Assembly: GCA_030280995.1 (NCBI GenBank)
Contig: JASXTE010000009.1
Coordinates: 35,422,500 to 35,486,499, forward strand
Source of the DNA: Hemileia vastatrix
Lineage: Eukaryota > Basidiomycota > Pucciniomycetes > Pucciniales > Zaghouaniaceae
DNA length: 64,000 nt
Reading direction: 5' to 3'
Each line of letters begins with the position of its first letter. Position 1 is the first letter of the stretch. The translations under genes were made by a program, and so were the position numbers. This document shows, piece after piece, positions 35,546 through 48,885 of this stretch. The notes beneath the pieces were generated by a model. That model searched no databases, was not told where the DNA came from, and worked only from the letters and a program-made list of their open reading frames with translations.

Positions 35546-35824
35546 ATGACTACCAACAACCAGACAGATGTTCAAGAGTTCAATCCCCCAAGATACCGAT
35601 ATATAACTCTCACTGGTGGTCAAGAGCCCTTACCACCAGCTTACTATGATATAGCTCATAGAGGTGGTTACTTGTTTGAACCCCCACCATACTTTACACT
35701 CTTTCGTGAAGAAGGTCAAGGGGGTGCTCCCCCACCATACCATGAAATAAATCAGGCTGGTGCACAGGGTAACAACCCTCCAGCAAACCATGATGCAAAT
35801 CAGAATGGTGCACAAGGGACTTAA
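35546..35824 (+). CDS. Unit 28 PPxY-repeat protein, Val9/Arg54/Gly72
   Basis: Same type as units 24 and 26. Confidence 0.66.
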   Translation: MTTNNQTDVQEFNPPRYRYITLTGGQEPLPPAYYDIAHRGGYLFEPPPYFTLFREEGQGGAPPPYHEINQAGAQGNNPPANHDANQNGAQGT

Positions 35825-36851
35825 TCCCACTTCATATTGTAATGTAATTTAGTTAACTCAAAGGGATGTTCATAATCTCCCAATGCAAGAAAAAAACAAT
35901 ATATTTCTAGTTGATTCTTTTTCCCCTGTGATAGTGCATATTTAATGACAATATATACTAAATAGTTAAATTAAATGTGTAATGCATATTCACATTTTAT
36001 GATATGTATGCATAGCATATATCACCTTATATTGTATGTGTAACAAGTATGCATATTGTAAAACTCATTCAAAATAACTGATATTTATATACTAATATTG
36101 ATCAAAGTTTTTTTCAAAATTAATACCTCTTAATCCCCAACACACTAAAAAACCCTTCAAAACTTAAAAAAGCTAAAAAAACCACATGACGTAACATATA
36201 GAATCAAATTATGTCTATCAATGAAGATTAAACATAAAACTATAATACATAAGGCTAGCCAAAAAAAAATTTTTTAAAAAATAACACAAAAAAAAGCAAA
36301 AATTATTGTGAAAAATGAAAATTGACCAAAAGACACCTTAAAACTCAGAATTTGAAAAATGTCAACAAGACATGAAATGTAGAGAAATTTAAGGGCTATC
36401 CAATGGTGATAGCCACATATCTTAAAGCCAAATATTCATTCCAGGAATGAAGAAAAACCAATAATTAAAACAATAATCTCTCTTATAAGACATGAACAAA
36501 CAGCACCAAACATCACAAAAAAGGCCCCTACAGATGTTGGAAGATGAAAATGTCATTTATCCAAGTCAAAGGGTGTTCACAAAACCCAGAAAGCAGAAAA
36601 ATAAACTTGATGTCTAGTTCTTACTATAATCCCATGTGATAATGCATATTTTATAAGAATTTAAATTTAATATTTAGATTAAATGTGAAATGCATATACA
36701 CATGTAATTCCAGATGCATACCTAATATCACCTAATTTGGTTTTGTACCTAGTATGCATTTTGAATAAATTTTGAGTAAAAAATATGATGTATATATAAA
36801 AAAATTAGATCAAAGTGTTATCAAAATCAATAGTCTAACAGTTAGACACAA

Positions 36852-37130
36852 ATGACTACCAACAACCAGACAGATGTTCAAGAGTTCAATCCCCCAAGAT
36901 ACCGATATATAACTCTCACTGGTGGTCAAGAGCCCTTACCACCAGCTTACTATGATATAGCTCATAGAGGTGGTTACTTGTTTGAACCCCCACCATACTT
37001 TACACTCTTTTGTGAAGAAGGTCAAGGGGGTGCTCCACCACCATACCATGAAATAAATCAGGCTGCTGCACAGGGTAACAACCCTCCAGCAAACCATGAT
37101 GCAAATCAGAATGGTGCACAAGGGACTTAA
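36852..37130 (+). CDS. Unit 29 PPxY-repeat protein, Val9/Cys54/Ala72
   Basis: Same type as unit 25 (CCA at Pro62, same tail) but with Gly57 intact. Confidence 0.66.
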   Translation: MTTNNQTDVQEFNPPRYRYITLTGGQEPLPPAYYDIAHRGGYLFEPPPYFTLFCEEGQGGAPPPYHEINQAAAQGNNPPANHDANQNGAQGT

Positions 37131-38157
37131 TCCCACTTCATATTGTAATGTAATTTAGTTAACTCAAAGGGATGTTCATAATCTCCCAATGCAAGAAAAA
37201 AACAATATATTTCTAGTTGATTCTTTTTCCCCTGTGATAGTGCATATTTAATGACAATATATACTAAATAGTTAAATTAAATGTGTAATGCATATTCACA
37301 TTTTATGATATGTATGCATAGCAAATATCACCTTATATTGTATGTGTAACAAGTATGCATATTGTAAAACTCATTCAAAATACCTGATATTTATATACTA
37401 ATATTGATTAAAGTTTTTTTCAAAATTAATACCTCTTAATCCCCAACACACTAGAAAACCCTTCAAAACTTAGAAAAGCTAAAAAAACCACATGACGTAA
37501 CATATAGAATCAAATTATGTCTATCAATGAAGATTAAACATAAAACTATAATACATAAGGCTAGCCAAAAAAAAATTTTTTAAAAAATAACACAAAAAAA
37601 AGCAAAAATTATTGTGAAAAATGAAAATTGACCAAAAGACACCTTAAAACTCAGAATTTGAAAAATGTCAACAAGACATGAAATGTAGAGAAATTTAAGG
37701 GCTATCCAATGGTGATAGCCACATATCTTAAAGCCAAATATTCATTCCAGGAATGAAGAAAAACCAATAATTAAAACAATAATCTCTCTTATAAGACATG
37801 AACAAACAGCACCAAACATCACAAAAAAGGCCCCTACAGATGTTGGAAGATGAAAATGTCATTTATCCAAGTCAAAGGGTGTTCACAAAACCCAGAAAGC
37901 AGAAAAATAAACTTGATGTCTAGTTCTTACTATAATCCCATGTGATAATGCATATTTTATAAGAATTTAAATTTAATATTTAGATTAAATGTGAAATGCA
38001 TATACACATGTAATTCCAGATGCATACCTAATATCACCTAATTTGGTTTTGTACCTAGTATGCATTTTGAATAAATTTTGAGTAAAAAATATGATGTATA
38101 TATAAAAAAATTAGATCAAAGTGTTATCAAAATCAATAGTCTAACAGTTAGACACAA

Positions 38158-38436
38158 ATGACTACCAACAACCAGACAGATGTTCAAGAGTTCAATCCCC
38201 CAAGATACCGATATATAACTCTCACTGGTGGTCAAGAGCCCTTACCACCAGCTTACTATGATATAGCTCATAGAGGTGGTTACTTGTTTGAACCCCCACC
38301 ATACTTTACACTCTTTCGTGAAGAAGGTCAAGGGGGTGCTCCCCCACCATACCATGAAATAAATCAGGCTGGTGCACAGGGTAACAACCCTCCAGCAAAC
38401 CATGATGCAAATCAGAATGGTGCACAAGGGACTTAA
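38158..38436 (+). CDS. Unit 30 PPxY-repeat protein, Val9/Arg54/Gly72
   Basis: Tail as in unit 24. The unit is 1307 bp because of one extra A near 38785. First member of the three-unit repeat. Confidence 0.66.
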   Translation: MTTNNQTDVQEFNPPRYRYITLTGGQEPLPPAYYDIAHRGGYLFEPPPYFTLFREEGQGGAPPPYHEINQAGAQGNNPPANHDANQNGAQGT

Positions 38437-39464
38437 TCCCACTTCATATTGTAATGTAATTTAGTTAACTCAAAGGGATGTTCATAATCTCCCAATGCAA
38501 GAAAAAAACAATATATTTCTAGTTGATTCTTTTTCCCCTGTGATAGTGCATATTTAATGACAATATATACTAAATAGTTAAATTAAATGTGTAATGCATA
38601 TTCACATTTTATGATATGTATGCATAGCATATATCACCTTATATTGTATGTGTAACAAGTATGCATATTGTAAAACTCATTCAAAATAACTGATATTTAT
38701 ATACTAATATTGATCAAAGTTTTTTTCAAAATTAATCCCTCTTAATCCCCAACACACTAAAAAACCCTTCAAAACTTAAAAAAGCTAAAAAAAACCACAT
38801 GACGTAACATATAGAATCAAATTATGTCTATCAATGAAGATTAAACATAAAACTATAATACATAAGGCTAGCCAAAAAAAATTTTTTTAAAAAATAACAC
38901 AAAAAAAAGCAAAAATTATTGTGAAAAATGAAAATTGACCAAAAGACACCTTAAAACTCAGAATTTGAAAAATGTCAACAAGACATGAAATGTAGAGAAA
39001 TTTAAGGGCTATCCAATGGTGATAGCCACATATCTTAAAGCCAAATATTCATTCCAGGAATGAAGAAAAACCAATAATTAAAACAATAATCTCTCTTATA
39101 AGACATGAACAAACAGCACCAAACATCACAAAAAAGGCCCCTACAGATGTTGGAAGATGAAAATGTCATTTATCCAAGTCAAAGGGTGTTCACAAAACCC
39201 AGAAAGCAGAAAAATAAACTTGATGTCTAGTTCTTACTATAATCCCATGTGATAATGCATATTTTATAAGAATTTAAATTTAATATTTAGATTAAATGTG
39301 AAATGCATATACACATGTAATTCCAGATGCATACCTAATATCACCTAATTTGGTTTTGTACCTAGTATGCATTTTGAATAAATTTTGAGTAAAAAATATG
39401 ATGTATATATAAAAAAATTAGATCAAAGTGTTATCAAAATCAATAGTCTAACAGTTAGACACAA

Positions 39465-39743
39465 ATGACTACCAACAACCAGACAGATGTTCAAGAGTTC
39501 AATCCCCCAAGATACCGATATATAACTCTCACTGGTGGTCAAGAGCCCTTACCACCAGCTTACTATGATATAGCTCATAGAGGTGGTTACTTGTTTGAAC
39601 CCCCACCATACTTTACACTCTTTTGTGAAGAAGGTCAAGGGGGTGCTCCACCACCATACCATGAAATAAATCAGGCTGCTGCACAGGGTAACAACCCTCC
39701 AGCAAACCATGATGCAAATCAGAATGGTGCACAAGGGACTTAA
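39465..39743 (+). CDS. Unit 31 PPxY-repeat protein, Val9/Cys54/Ala72
   Basis: CCA at Pro62 and TTTTAAGATATG in the B half, a combination also seen in unit 20. Confidence 0.66.
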   Translation: MTTNNQTDVQEFNPPRYRYITLTGGQEPLPPAYYDIAHRGGYLFEPPPYFTLFCEEGQGGAPPPYHEINQAAAQGNNPPANHDANQNGAQGT

Positions 39744-40770
39744 TCCCACTTCATATTGTAATGTAATTTAGTTAACTCAAAGGGATGTTCATAATCTCCC
39801 AATGCAAGAAAAAAACAATATATTTCTAGTTGATTCTTTTTCCCCTGTGATAGTGCATATTTAATGACAATATATACTAAATAGTTAAATTAAATGTGTA
39901 ATGCATATTCACATTTTAAGATATGTATGCATAGCAAATATCACCTTATATTGTATGTGTAACAAGTATGCATATTGTAAAACTCATTCAAAATAACTGA
40001 TATTTATATACTAATATTGATTAAAGTTTTTTTCAAAATTAATACCTCTTAATCCCCAACACACTAAAAAACCCTTCAAAACTTAAAAAAGCTAAAAAAA
40101 CCACATGACGTAACATATAGAATCAAATTATGTCTATCAATGAAGATTAAACATAAAACTATAATACATAAGGCTAGCCAAAAAAAAATTTTTTAAAAAA
40201 TAACACAAAAAAAAGCAAAAATTATTGTGAAAAATGAAAATTGACCAAAAGACACCTTAAAACTCAGAATTTGAAAAATGTCAACAAGACATGAAATGTA
40301 GAGAAATTTAAGGGCTATCCAATGGTGATAGCCACATATCTTAAAGCCAAATATTCATTCCAGGAATGAAGAAAAACCAATAATTAAAACAATAATCTCT
40401 CTTATAAGACATGAACAAACAGCACCAAACATCACAAAAAAGGCCCCTACAGATGTTGGAAGATGAAAATGTCATTTATCCAAGTCAAAGGGTGTTCACA
40501 AAACCCAGAAAGCAGAAAAATAAACTTGATGTCTAGTTCTTACTATAATCCCATGTGATAATGCATATTTTATAAGAATTTAAATTTAATATTTAGATTA
40601 AATGTGAAATGCATATACACATGTAATTCCAGATGCATACCTAATATCACCTAATTTGGTTTTGTACCTAGTATGCATTTTGAATAAATTTTGAGTAAAA
40701 AATATGATGTATATATAAAAAAATTAGATCAAAGTGTTATCAAAATCAATAGTCTAACAGTTAGACACAA

Positions 40771-41049
40771 ATGACTACCAACAACCAGACAGATGTTCAA
40801 GAGTTCAATCCCCCAAGATACCGATATATAACTCTCACTGGTGGTCAAGAGCCCTTACCACCAGCTTACTATGATATAGCTCATAGAGGTGGTTACTTGT
40901 TTGAACCCCCACCATACTTTACACTCTTTTGTGAAGAAGGTCAAGGGGGTGCTCCCCCACCATACCATGAAATAAATCAGGCTGCTGCACAGGGTAACAA
41001 CCCTCCAGCAAACCATGATGCAAATCAGAATGGTGCACAAGGGACTTAA
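40771..41049 (+). CDS. Unit 32 PPxY-repeat protein, Val9/Cys54/Ala72
   Basis: Like units 14-17 in ORF and tail. Confidence 0.66.
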   Translation: MTTNNQTDVQEFNPPRYRYITLTGGQEPLPPAYYDIAHRGGYLFEPPPYFTLFCEEGQGGAPPPYHEINQAAAQGNNPPANHDANQNGAQGT

Positions 41050-42076
41050 TCCCACTTCATATTGTAATGTAATTTAGTTAACTCAAAGGGATGTTCATAA
41101 TCTCCCAATGCAAGAAAAAAACAATATATTTCTAGTTGATTCTTTTTCCCCTGTGATAGTGCATATTTAATGACAATATATACTAAATAGTTAAATTAAA
41201 TGTGTAATGCATATTCACATTTTATGATATGTATGCATAGCAAATATCACCTTATATTGTATGTGTAACAAGTATGCATATTGTAAAACTCATTCAAAAT
41301 AACTGATATTTATATACTAATATTGATTAAAGTTTTTTTCAAAATTAATACCTCTTAATCCCCAACACACTAAAAAACCCTTCAAAACTTAAAAAAGCTA
41401 AAAAAACCACATGACGTAACATATAGAATCAAATTATGTCTATCAATGAAGATTAAACATAAAACTATAATACATAAGGCTAGCCAAAAAAAAATTTTTT
41501 AAAAAATAACACAAAAAAAAGCAAAAATTATTGTGAAAAATGAAAATTGACCAAAAGACACCTTAAAACTCAGAATTTGAAAAATGTCAACAAGACATGA
41601 AATGTAGAGAAATTTAAGGGCTATCCAATGGTGATAGCCACATATCTTAAAGCCAAATATTCATTCCAGGAATGAAGAAAAACCAATAATTAAAACAATA
41701 ATCTCTCTTATAAGACATGAACAAACAGCACCAAACATCACAAAAAAGGCCCCTACAGATGTTGGAAGATGAAAATGTCATTTATCCAAGTCAAAGGGTG
41801 TTCACAAAACCCAGAAAGCAGAAAAATAAACTTGATGTCTAGTTCTTACTATAATCCCATGTGATAATGCATATTTTATAAGAATTTAAATTTAATATTT
41901 AGATTAAATGTGAAATGCATATACACATGTAATTCCAGATGCATACCTAATATCACCTAATTTGGTTTTGTACCTAGTATGCATTTTGAATAAATTTTGA
42001 GTAAAAAATATGATGTATATATAAAAAAATTAGATCAAAGTGTTATCAAAATCAATAGTCTAACAGTTAGACACAA

Positions 42077-42355
42077 ATGACTACCAACAACCAGACAGAT
42101 GTTCAAGAGTTCAATCCCCCAAGATACCGATATATAACTCTCACTGGTGGTCAAGAGCCCTTACCACCAGCTTACTATGATATAGCTCATAGAGGTGGTT
42201 ACTTGTTTGAACCCCCACCATACTTTACACTCTTTCGTGAAGAAGGTCAAGGGGGTGCTCCCCCACCATACCATGAAATAAATCAGGCTGGTGCACAGGG
42301 TAACAACCCTCCAGCAAACCATGATGCAAATCAGAATGGTGCACAAGGGACTTAA
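42077..42355 (+). CDS. Unit 33 PPxY-repeat protein, Val9/Arg54/Gly72
   Basis: AGCATATATC/TTGATCAAAG tail; begins the second cycle of the three-unit repeat. Confidence 0.66.
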   Translation: MTTNNQTDVQEFNPPRYRYITLTGGQEPLPPAYYDIAHRGGYLFEPPPYFTLFREEGQGGAPPPYHEINQAGAQGNNPPANHDANQNGAQGT

Positions 42356-43382
42356 TCCCACTTCATATTGTAATGTAATTTAGTTAACTCAAAGGGATGT
42401 TCATAATCTCCCAATGCAAGAAAAAAACAATATATTTCTAGTTGATTCTTTTTCCCCTGTGATAGTGCATATTTAATGACAATATATACTAAATAGTTAA
42501 ATTAAATGTGTAATGCATATTCACATTTTATGATATGTATGCATAGCATATATCACCTTATATTGTATGTGTAACAAGTATGCATATTGTAAAACTCATT
42601 CAAAATAACTGATATTTATATACTAATATTGATCAAAGTTTTTTTCAAAATTAATACCTCTTAATCCCCAACACACTAAAAAACCCTTCAAAACTTAAAA
42701 AAGCTAAAAAAACCACATGACGTAACATATAGAATCAAATTATGTCTATCAATGAAGATTAAACATAAAACTATAATACATAAGGCTAGCCAAAAAAAAT
42801 TTTTTTAAAAAATAACACAAAAAAAAGCAAAAATTATTGTGAAAAATGAAAATTGACCAAAAGACACCTTAAAACTCAGAATTTGAAAAATGTCAACAAG
42901 ACATGAAATGTAGAGAAATTTAAGGGCTATCCAATGGTGATAGCCACATATCTTAAAGCCAAATATTCATTCCAGGAATGAAGAAAAACCAATAATTAAA
43001 ACAATAATCTCTCTTATAAGACATGAACAAACAGCACCAAACATCACAAAAAAGGCCCCTACAGATGTTGGAAGATGAAAATGTCATTTATCCAAGTCAA
43101 AGGGTGTTCACAAAACCCAGAAAGCAGAAAAATAAACTTGATGTCTAGTTCTTACTATAATCCCATGTGATAATGCATATTTTATAAGAATTTAAATTTA
43201 ATATTTAGATTAAATGTGAAATGCATATACACATGTAATTCCAGATGCATACCTAATATCACCTAATTTGGTTTTGTACCTAGTATGCATTTTGAATAAA
43301 TTTTGAGTAAAAAATATGATGTATATATAAAAAAATTAGATCAAAGTGTTATCAAAATCAATAGTCTAACAGTTAGACACAA

Positions 43383-43661
43383 ATGACTACCAACAACCAG
43401 ACAGATGTTCAAGAGTTCAATCCCCCAAGATACCGATATATAACTCTCACTGGTGGTCAAGAGCCCTTACCACCAGCTTACTATGATATAGCTCATAGAG
43501 GTGGTTACTTGTTTGAACCCCCACCATACTTTACACTCTTTCGTGAAGAAGGTCAAGGGGGTGCTCCCCCACCATACCATGAAATAAATCAGGCTGCTGC
43601 ACAGGGTAACAACCCTCCAGCAAACCATGATGCAAATCAGGATGGTGCACAAGGGACTTAA
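43383..43661 (+). CDS. Unit 34 PPxY-repeat protein, Val9/Arg54/Ala72 with N87D
   Basis: Asp87 (AAT to GAT) lies at the end of module 5. Arg54 combined with Ala72 is a recombinant class. Confidence 0.66.
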   Translation: MTTNNQTDVQEFNPPRYRYITLTGGQEPLPPAYYDIAHRGGYLFEPPPYFTLFREEGQGGAPPPYHEINQAAAQGNNPPANHDANQDGAQGT

Positions 43662-44688
43662 TCCCACTTCATATTGTAATGTAATTTAGTTAACTCAAAG
43701 GGATGTTCATAATCTCCCAATGCAAGAAAAAAACAATATATTTCTAGTTGATTCTTTTTCCCCTGTGATAGTGCATATTTAATGACAATATATACTAAAT
43801 AGTTAAATTAAATGTGTAATGCATATTCACATTTTAAGATATGTATGCATAGCAAATATCACCTTATATTGTATGTGTAACAAGTATGCATATTGTAAAA
43901 CTCATTCAAAATAACTGATATTTATATACTAATATTGATTAAAGTTTTTTTCAAAATTAATACCTCTTAATCCCCAACACACTAAAAAACCCTTCAAAAC
44001 TTAAAAAAGCTAAAAAAACCACATGACGTAACATATAGAATCAAATTATGTCTATCAATGAAGATTAAACATAAAACTATAATACATAAGGCTAGCCAAA
44101 AAAAAATTTTTTAAAAAATAACACAAAAAAAAGCAAAAATTATTGTGAAAAATGAAAATTGACCAAAAGACACCTTAAAACTCAGAATTTGAAAAATGTC
44201 AACAAGACATGAAATGTAGAGAAATTTAAGGGCTATCCAATGGTGATAGCCACATATCTTAAAGCCAAATATTCATTCCAGGAATGAAGAAAAACCAATA
44301 ATTAAAACAATAATCTCTCTTATAAGACATGAACAAACAGCACCAAACATCACAAAAAAGGCCCCTACAGATGTTGGAAGATGAAAATGTCATTTATCCA
44401 AGTCAAAGGGTGTTCACAAAACCCAGAAAGCAGAAAAATAAACTTGATGTCTAGTTCTTACTATAATCCCATGTGATAATGCATATTTTATAAGAATTTA
44501 AATTTAATATTTAGATTAAATGTGAAATGCATATACACATGTAATTCCAGATGCATACCTAATATCACCTAATTTGGTTTTGTACCTAGTATGCATTTTG
44601 AATAAATTTTGAGTAAAAAATATGATGTATATATAAAAAAATTAGATCAAAGTGTTATCAAAATCAATAGTCTAACAGTTAGACACAA

Positions 44689-44967
44689 ATGACTACCAAC
44701 AACCAGACAGATGTTCAAGAGTTCAATCCCCCAAGATACCGATATATAACTCTCACTGGTGGTCAAGAGCCCTTACCACCAGCTTACTATGATATAGCTC
44801 ATAGAGGTGGTTACTTGTTTGAACCCCCACCATACTTTACACTCTTTTGTGAAGAAGGTCAAGGGGGTGCTCCCCCACCATACCATGAAATAAATCAGGC
44901 TGCTGCACAGGGTAACAACCCTCCAGCAAACCATGATGCAAATCAGAATGGTGCACAAGGGACTTAA
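44689..44967 (+). CDS. Unit 35 PPxY-repeat protein, Val9/Cys54/Ala72
   Basis: Matches unit 32; third member of its trimer. Confidence 0.66.
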   Translation: MTTNNQTDVQEFNPPRYRYITLTGGQEPLPPAYYDIAHRGGYLFEPPPYFTLFCEEGQGGAPPPYHEINQAAAQGNNPPANHDANQNGAQGT

Positions 44968-45994
44968 TCCCACTTCATATTGTAATGTAATTTAGTTAAC
45001 TCAAAGGGATGTTCATAATCTCCCAATGCAAGAAAAAAACAATATATTTCTAGTTGATTCTTTTTCCCCTGTGATAGTGCATATTTAATGACAATATATA
45101 CTAAATAGTTAAATTAAATGTGTAATGCATATTCACATTTTATGATATGTATGCATAGCAAATATCACCTTATATTGTATGTGTAACAAGTATGCATATT
45201 GTAAAACTCATTCAAAATAACTGATATTTATATACTAATATTGATTAAAGTTTTTTTCAAAATTAATACCTCTTAATCCCCAACACACTAAAAAACCCTT
45301 CAAAACTTAAAAAAGCTAAAAAAACCACATGACGTAACATATAGAATCAAATTATGTCTATCAATGAAGATTAAACATAAAACTATAATACATAAGGCTA
45401 GCCAAAAAAAAATTTTTTAAAAAATAACACAAAAAAAAGCAAAAATTATTGTGAAAAATGAAAATTGACCAAAAGACACCTTAAAACTCAGAATTTGAAA
45501 AATGTCAACAAGACATGAAATGTAGAGAAATTTAAGGGCTATCCAATGGTGATAGCCACATATCTTAAAGCCAAATATTCATTCCAGGAATGAAGAAAAA
45601 CCAATAATTAAAACAATAATCTCTCTTATAAGACATGAACAAACAGCACCAAACATCACAAAAAAGGCCCCTACAGATGTTGGAAGATGAAAATGTCATT
45701 TATCCAAGTCAAAGGGTGTTCACAAAACCCAGAAAGCAGAAAAATAAACTTGATGTCTAGTTCTTACTATAATCCCATGTGATAATGCATATTTTATAAG
45801 AATTTAAATTTAATATTTAGATTAAATGTGAAATGCATATACACATGTAATTCCAGATGCATACCTAATATCACCTAATTTGGTTTTGTACCTAGTATGC
45901 ATTTTGAATAAATTTTGAGTAAAAAATATGATGTATATATAAAAAAATTAGATCAAAGTGTTATCAAAATCAATAGTCTAACAGTTAGACACAA

Positions 45995-46273
45995 ATGACT
46001 ACCAACAACCAGACAGATGTTCAAGAGTTCAATCCCCCAAGATACCGATATATAACTCTCACTGGTGGTCAAGAGCCCTTACCACCAGCTTACTATGATA
46101 TAGCTCATAGAGGTGGTTACTTGTTTGAACCCCCACCATACTTTACACTCTTTCGTGAAGAAGGTCAAGGGGGTGCTCCCCCACCATACCATGAAATAAA
46201 TCAGGCTGGTGCACAGGGTAACAACCCTCCAGCAAACCATGATGCAAATCAGAATGGTGCACAAGGGACTTAA
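45995..46273 (+). CDS. Unit 36 PPxY-repeat protein, Val9/Arg54/Gly72
   Basis: Matches unit 33, exactly 3918 bp upstream of it in phase, including the A7T7-type A/T block in the spacer. Confidence 0.66.
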   Translation: MTTNNQTDVQEFNPPRYRYITLTGGQEPLPPAYYDIAHRGGYLFEPPPYFTLFREEGQGGAPPPYHEINQAGAQGNNPPANHDANQNGAQGT

Positions 46274-47300
46274 TCCCACTTCATATTGTAATGTAATTTA
46301 GTTAACTCAAAGGGATGTTCATAATCTCCCAATGCAAGAAAAAAACAATATATTTCTAGTTGATTCTTTTTCCCCTGTGATAGTGCATATTTAATGACAA
46401 TATATACTAAATAGTTAAATTAAATGTGTAATGCATATTCACATTTTATGATATGTATGCATAGCATATATCACCTTATATTGTATGTGTAACAAGTATG
46501 CATATTGTAAAACTCATTCAAAATAACTGATATTTATATACTAATATTGATCAAAGTTTTTTTCAAAATTAATACCTCTTAATCCCCAACACACTAAAAA
46601 ACCCTTCAAAACTTAAAAAAGCTAAAAAAACCACATGACGTAACATATAGAATCAAATTATGTCTATCAATGAAGATTAAACATAAAACTATAATACATA
46701 AGGCTAGCCAAAAAAAATTTTTTTAAAAAATAACACAAAAAAAAGCAAAAATTATTGTGAAAAATGAAAATTGACCAAAAGACACCTTAAAACTCAGAAT
46801 TTGAAAAATGTCAACAAGACATGAAATGTAGAGAAATTTAAGGGCTATCCAATGGTGATAGCCACATATCTTAAAGCCAAATATTCATTCCAGGAATGAA
46901 GAAAAACCAATAATTAAAACAATAATCTCTCTTATAAGACATGAACAAACAGCACCAAACATCACAAAAAAGGCCCCTACAGATGTTGGAAGATGAAAAT
47001 GTCATTTATCCAAGTCAAAGGGTGTTCACAAAACCCAGAAAGCAGAAAAATAAACTTGATGTCTAGTTCTTACTATAATCCCATGTGATAATGCATATTT
47101 TATAAGAATTTAAATTTAATATTTAGATTAAATGTGAAATGCATATACACATGTAATTCCAGATGCATACCTAATATCACCTAATTTGGTTTTGTACCTA
47201 GTATGCATTTTGAATAAATTTTGAGTAAAAAATATGATGTATATATAAAAAAATTAGATCAAAGTGTTATCAAAATCAATAGTCTAACAGTTAGACACAA

Positions 47301-47579
47301 ATGACTACCAACAACCAGACAGATGTTCAAGAGTTCAATCCCCCAAGATACCGATATATAACTCTCACTGGTGGTCAAGAGCCCTTACCACCAGCTTACT
47401 ATGATATAGCTCATAGAGGTGGTTACTTGTTTGAACCCCCACCATACTTTACACTCTTTCGTGAAGAAGGTCAAGGGGGTGCTCCCCCACCATACCATGA
47501 AATAAATCAGGCTGCTGCACAGGGTAACAACCCTCCAGCAAACCATGATGCAAATCAGGATGGTGCACAAGGGACTTAA
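47301..47579 (+). CDS. Unit 37 PPxY-repeat protein, Val9/Arg54/Ala72 with N87D
   Basis: Matches unit 34 in all ORF markers and in the TTTTAAGATATG tail. Confidence 0.66.
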   Translation: MTTNNQTDVQEFNPPRYRYITLTGGQEPLPPAYYDIAHRGGYLFEPPPYFTLFREEGQGGAPPPYHEINQAAAQGNNPPANHDANQDGAQGT

Positions 47580-48606
47580 TCCCACTTCATATTGTAATGT
47601 AATTTAGTTAACTCAAAGGGATGTTCATAATCTCCCAATGCAAGAAAAAAACAATATATTTCTAGTTGATTCTTTTTCCCCTGTGATAGTGCATATTTAA
47701 TGACAATATATACTAAATAGTTAAATTAAATGTGTAATGCATATTCACATTTTAAGATATGTATGCATAGCAAATATCACCTTATATTGTATGTGTAACA
47801 AGTATGCATATTGTAAAACTCATTCAAAATAACTGATATTTATATACTAATATTGATTAAAGTTTTTTTCAAAATTAATACCTCTTAATCCCCAACACAC
47901 TAAAAAACCCTTCAAAACTTAAAAAAGCTAAAAAAACCACATGACGTAACATATAGAATCAAATTATGTCTATCAATGAAGATTAAACATAAAACTATAA
48001 TACATAAGGCTAGCCAAAAAAAAATTTTTTAAAAAATAACACAAAAAAAAGCAAAAATTATTGTGAAAAATGAAAATTGACCAAAAGACACCTTAAAACT
48101 CAGAATTTGAAAAATGTCAACAAGACATGAAATGTAGAGAAATTTAAGGGCTATCCAATGGTGATAGCCACATATCTTAAAGCCAAATATTCATTCCAGG
48201 AATGAAGAAAAACCAATAATTAAAACAATAATCTCTCTTATAAGACATGAACAAACAGCACCAAACATCACAAAAAAGGCCCCTACAGATGTTGGAAGAT
48301 GAAAATGTCATTTATCCAAGTCAAAGGGTGTTCACAAAACCCAGAAAGCAGAAAAATAAACTTGATGTCTAGTTCTTACTATAATCCCATGTGATAATGC
48401 ATATTTTATAAGAATTTAAATTTAATATTTAGATTAAATGTGAAATGCATATACACATGTAATTCCAGATGCATACCTAATATCACCTAATTTGGTTTTG
48501 TACCTAGTATGCATTTTGAATAAATTTTGAGTAAAAAATATGATGTATATATAAAAAAATTAGATCAAAGTGTTATCAAAATCAATAGTCTAACAGTTAG
48601 ACACAA

Positions 48607-48885
48607 ATGACTACCAACAACCAGACAGATGTTCAAGAGTTCAATCCCCCAAGATACCGATATATAACTCTCACTGGTGGTCAAGAGCCCTTACCACCAG
48701 CTTACTATGATATAGCTCATAGAGGTGGTTACTTGTTTGAACCCCCACCATACTTTACACTCTTTTGTGAAGAAGGTCAAGGGGGTGCTCCCCCACCATA
48801 CCATGAAATAAATCAGGCTGCTGCACAGGGTAACAACCCTCCAGCAAACCATGATGCAAATCAGAATGGTGCACAAGGGACTTAA
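48607..48885 (+). CDS. Unit 38 PPxY-repeat protein, Val9/Cys54/Ala72
   Basis: Matches units 32 and 35. Confidence 0.66.
   Translation: MTTNNQTDVQEFNPPRYRYITLTGGQEPLPPAYYDIAHRGGYLFEPPPYFTLFCEEGQGGAPPPYHEINQAAAQGNNPPANHDANQNGAQGT

Larger units (their letters stand above)
30032..37867 (+). repeat. Two-unit higher-order repeat, units 24-29 (period 2612 bp)
   Basis: Units 24, 26 and 28 encode Val9/Arg54/Gly72 and have AGCATATATC and TTGATCAAAG. Units 25, 27 and 29 encode Val9/Cys54/Ala72 and have AGCAAATATC, AATACCTGAT and ACTAGAAAACCC. The alternation is perfect for three cycles, in both coding and noncoding markers. Confidence 0.85.
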
